From Antitrichia curtipendula (taxonomy: Eukaryota; Streptophyta; Bryopsida; Hypnales; Leucodontaceae): DNA of 64,000 nucleotides. The notes beneath the pieces were generated by a model that did not search any database, had not been told where the DNA came from, and worked only from the letters and a program-made list of their open reading frames with translations. Positions 61,801 through 64,000 of the stretch are shown piece by piece. Made by a program: the position numbers and the translations under genes. Numbering within the stretch: position 1 is the stretch's first letter; every line of letters begins with the position of its first letter. The stretch spans positions 5,952,001 to 6,016,000 of the forward strand of contig OX579639.1 in NCBI GenBank assembly GCA_951230915.1, written 5' to 3'.

Positions 61801-62260
61801 CGTGGAAAACAATCCCCCGCAGTAGTCCTCAATCTACAGCCCACTCATTTCCACACCAGCGACCGCAACAACGTCAAAGGCCAAACACCAAAAACCCCGC
61901 CACCGACTAAAACCCTAAAATGCAGAGTGTCCTGGGGCTCTCTCCAACGATCACCAAAAGCCGCCCTCTTAAGCTAGTTAGAACAACTGAAAGCTGCGTG
62001 TGTTCCGAGCAATTGGTGATGATGGAATTGAACCTCGTCGACCAGCAGATTGGAGGTGGAGGCGGATTTAGGGTTTCCGGCCTGTCACTACCACTGAGAA
62101 AGAGAGTCTGATCAACAAGGAGAGCATCTTGTTCACCAAAACCTAGGCTTTGGGGATATTCTCATACGCAGCAAGCAATTGAAATTCCCTCGTAAATTCC
62201 TGAGTTCACCTCCGTCTCTTTAATATCTCACTGTCACAGCCGCACTACCCACTGTAATTA
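61801..62260 (-). promoter_or_regulatory. 5' leader and probable promoter of PRMT5
   Basis: The GC-richer DNA continues about 450 bp beyond the start codon and then falls to AT-rich sequence near 62260. Open frames on the plus strand here (such as 61920-62111) are short and unrecognised. No core promoter element could be fixed. Confidence 0.4.
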
Positions 62261-64000
62261 TATGGAGGCAACAACATTGTGACAACCAAAATATTTGAAA
62301 GTGACATTACAGAAGTACATTGTGTTGTCAGAGTCAAGTTGTTATGTAAGTAGAATTCTTTTGCATTTGTTAGCACATCTTATTATCACATTCATGTATG
62401 TAATTTATTGGTGATGCGACATAAAAATGAGTGCAGGTGTGAAAAACTTTTGAGATGATTTTAGGTGTTACAAAATATTCCATACATTTTTATTGATAAA
62501 TTTGAGTATAAACAATCCAAATCATATTTTTTCAACAAAATTGAAGATCATTCTAAAATAACCAAAAAAATATAGTCAATTTTTTTAGGCACAAATGCAA
62601 TAATTTGAATAGTATAAAAAAATTTCAAATAACTATTTTACCTTATTAAACGCTTTTAGTTATAATCTTCAATTCAAATTACTACCACACTAGGGGGGCT
62701 GGACAACAAACAAATCATATATCAAATTATTCAAGAATATTTATAAAACATTTGAAGAATAAGTTGGATCTTATAGGTCAATAGGAATATATGGAACCAT
62801 CCAATCCCTTCATTGGCCCATCTCAAGGATATAATTGACAATCTTCACTCTCTCAATGTACTAACCTTGCCAATACTATACTAAGTTAAGACTTTAAATA
62901 TGTTGATTGTTAAAAATTCTTGCTTCAACTTTGGTTGGATTAGCCATCCAAAAGTACTAAGAACATTAATAGAACATTTCAAGGAGGTGACAATATGAAA
63001 GTATTAAAAACAATGTAAGAGCAAATGTAGGGTCATTTTAATTCAAGAACTAAAAAAAATCAACTACTTAGAAAGACAAGTAATTCCAATATATAAATTT
63101 TAATTTGAAAATAGTTTAAAAATAATCCTAAAATATCCTATAAAAATATTTTGATTTTATAGAATATTTATAGAATGTATCTATTATTTTATATCCTCAT
63201 TAAAAATATCCTTTGTTTGTATGTGGGTCATTTAATTCATAAATAGTAACCCTCTTTAGGTGAAACATCAAATTTTTATTTTGTAAACTAAAAATTCTTT
63301 TTATTCTATATATTAAAATTGATTTTATCATAAAAATGATAGTTTTTTTGTAATTCATTTTTAATTATTTTCTAAAATATAATATGTAAATTTTTTTGTA
63401 CCAATTATGTTGGATATTTAAAAAAATATGAAAATTTCTAAATTAAAAGTGAAGTTTAAAATAAAGATTGAAGAATAATAAATAATAATAAATACAAAGA
63501 CAATCATTCAATAGTGCATAATCTGGATTCTAACACACAAAGCCAACAATTGCAAGAACTCGTTGAATATCTGGAATTTTTCAAAAGAAAAAACAACTAA
63601 ACTTCCCTCAAAATCTCGTCCAAATTTGTTTTTGAAACTTTAATTCAAACAAGAAACAAGGGAATTTTGAAAGCTAATAATTGGATTTAACTAAAGCATA
63701 TCTAGATTCAAGTCTTTTGGTCCATTTAAGTAACTAATAAAGTGAAACCTTTGGAATTTTGACCTTGACTTTGGGATAGAAAATGGATAAACAAAGCTTC
63801 CAAAATGGTGAATTGCAAAAGGACAACATCTCTATTCAATTTGGGATTGATTAGGTTCAATTGTGGTGTCTTCACGAAGAGTGGTTTTGATAACGTTGCT
63901 TTTAATTTAGCCACTTGAAGAATATTTTGATACTTCAAATACCTCTGATGGGTGCACAAATGATACATGTTGATAAGGTGGCTTATAGACTCTACATCCT
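62261..64000. other. AT-rich intergenic DNA
   Basis: No gene, RNA or delimited repeat was recognised. Homopolymer and AAT/ATT runs are common. Confidence 0.35.

Noticed and set aside
61387..61977. 196-codon plus-strand open frame
   Set aside because: It is the antisense shadow of the well-conserved PRMT5 coding sequence.

Overview
The window looks like nuclear DNA of a land plant, most likely a bryophyte (moss or relative). Long AT-rich, repeat-filled stretches separate a few GC-richer gene islands. Two genes are clear and both are on the minus strand. One is a ten-exon MIKC*-type MADS-box transcription factor gene (17382-20310). The other is an uninterrupted coding region for the arginine methyltransferase PRMT5 (59833-61800). 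The bryophyte assignment is inference. It rests on the MIKC* gene, whose I-region exon is duplicated, and on an uncharacterised DUF7869-like protein of a kind I associate with bryophytes and some invertebrates.

Layout. 1-1790: GC-richer island holding the last two exons of an unrecognised plus-strand gene; their intron carries a 134-bp nested palindrome. 2190-2585: AT-rich minisatellite. 4484-7764: plus-strand DUF7869-like coding unit, in one frame except for one TAG codon at 5621 and a probable small intron near 7316-7386. 8852-9598: end of an unrecognised minus-strand gene. 10086-15213: nested TTAA-flanked elements. 15940-17300: island with decayed or unrecognised exons and a perfect 19-bp hairpin. 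17382-21250: MADS gene and its GC-rich leader. 21443-59128: almost entirely mobile-element and repeat sequence. 59130-62260: PRMT5 island. 62260-64000: AT-rich with nothing recognised.

Mobile DNA dominates. Four kinds can be delimited from their ends: (i) a family with ends CCCCTAAA/TTTAGGGG inside TTAA sites, resembling piggyBac-type MITEs, with about ten full or partial copies; (ii) a TIR family with AGGTAG ends and TA target sites, one copy nested in a TTAA element whose uninterrupted counterpart is also in the window; (iii) CACTA-type elements with sub-terminal AATATGACT motifs, including a 5.9-kb copy flanked by ACT on both sides; (iv) a 5'-truncated LINE tail with a 12-bp target-site duplication. 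A decayed hAT transposase lies at 34546-35090.

The two clear genes are unrelated in function: a DNA-binding regulator and a histone/spliceosomal-protein methyltransferase. No operon-like or pathway relationship is implied. The best candidate for something under-described is the DUF7869-like unit. It has a possible DDE/RNase H-like acidic pattern and cysteine knuckles, but no mobile-element ends could be found around it. No tRNA, rRNA or CRISPR array was recognised by eye.
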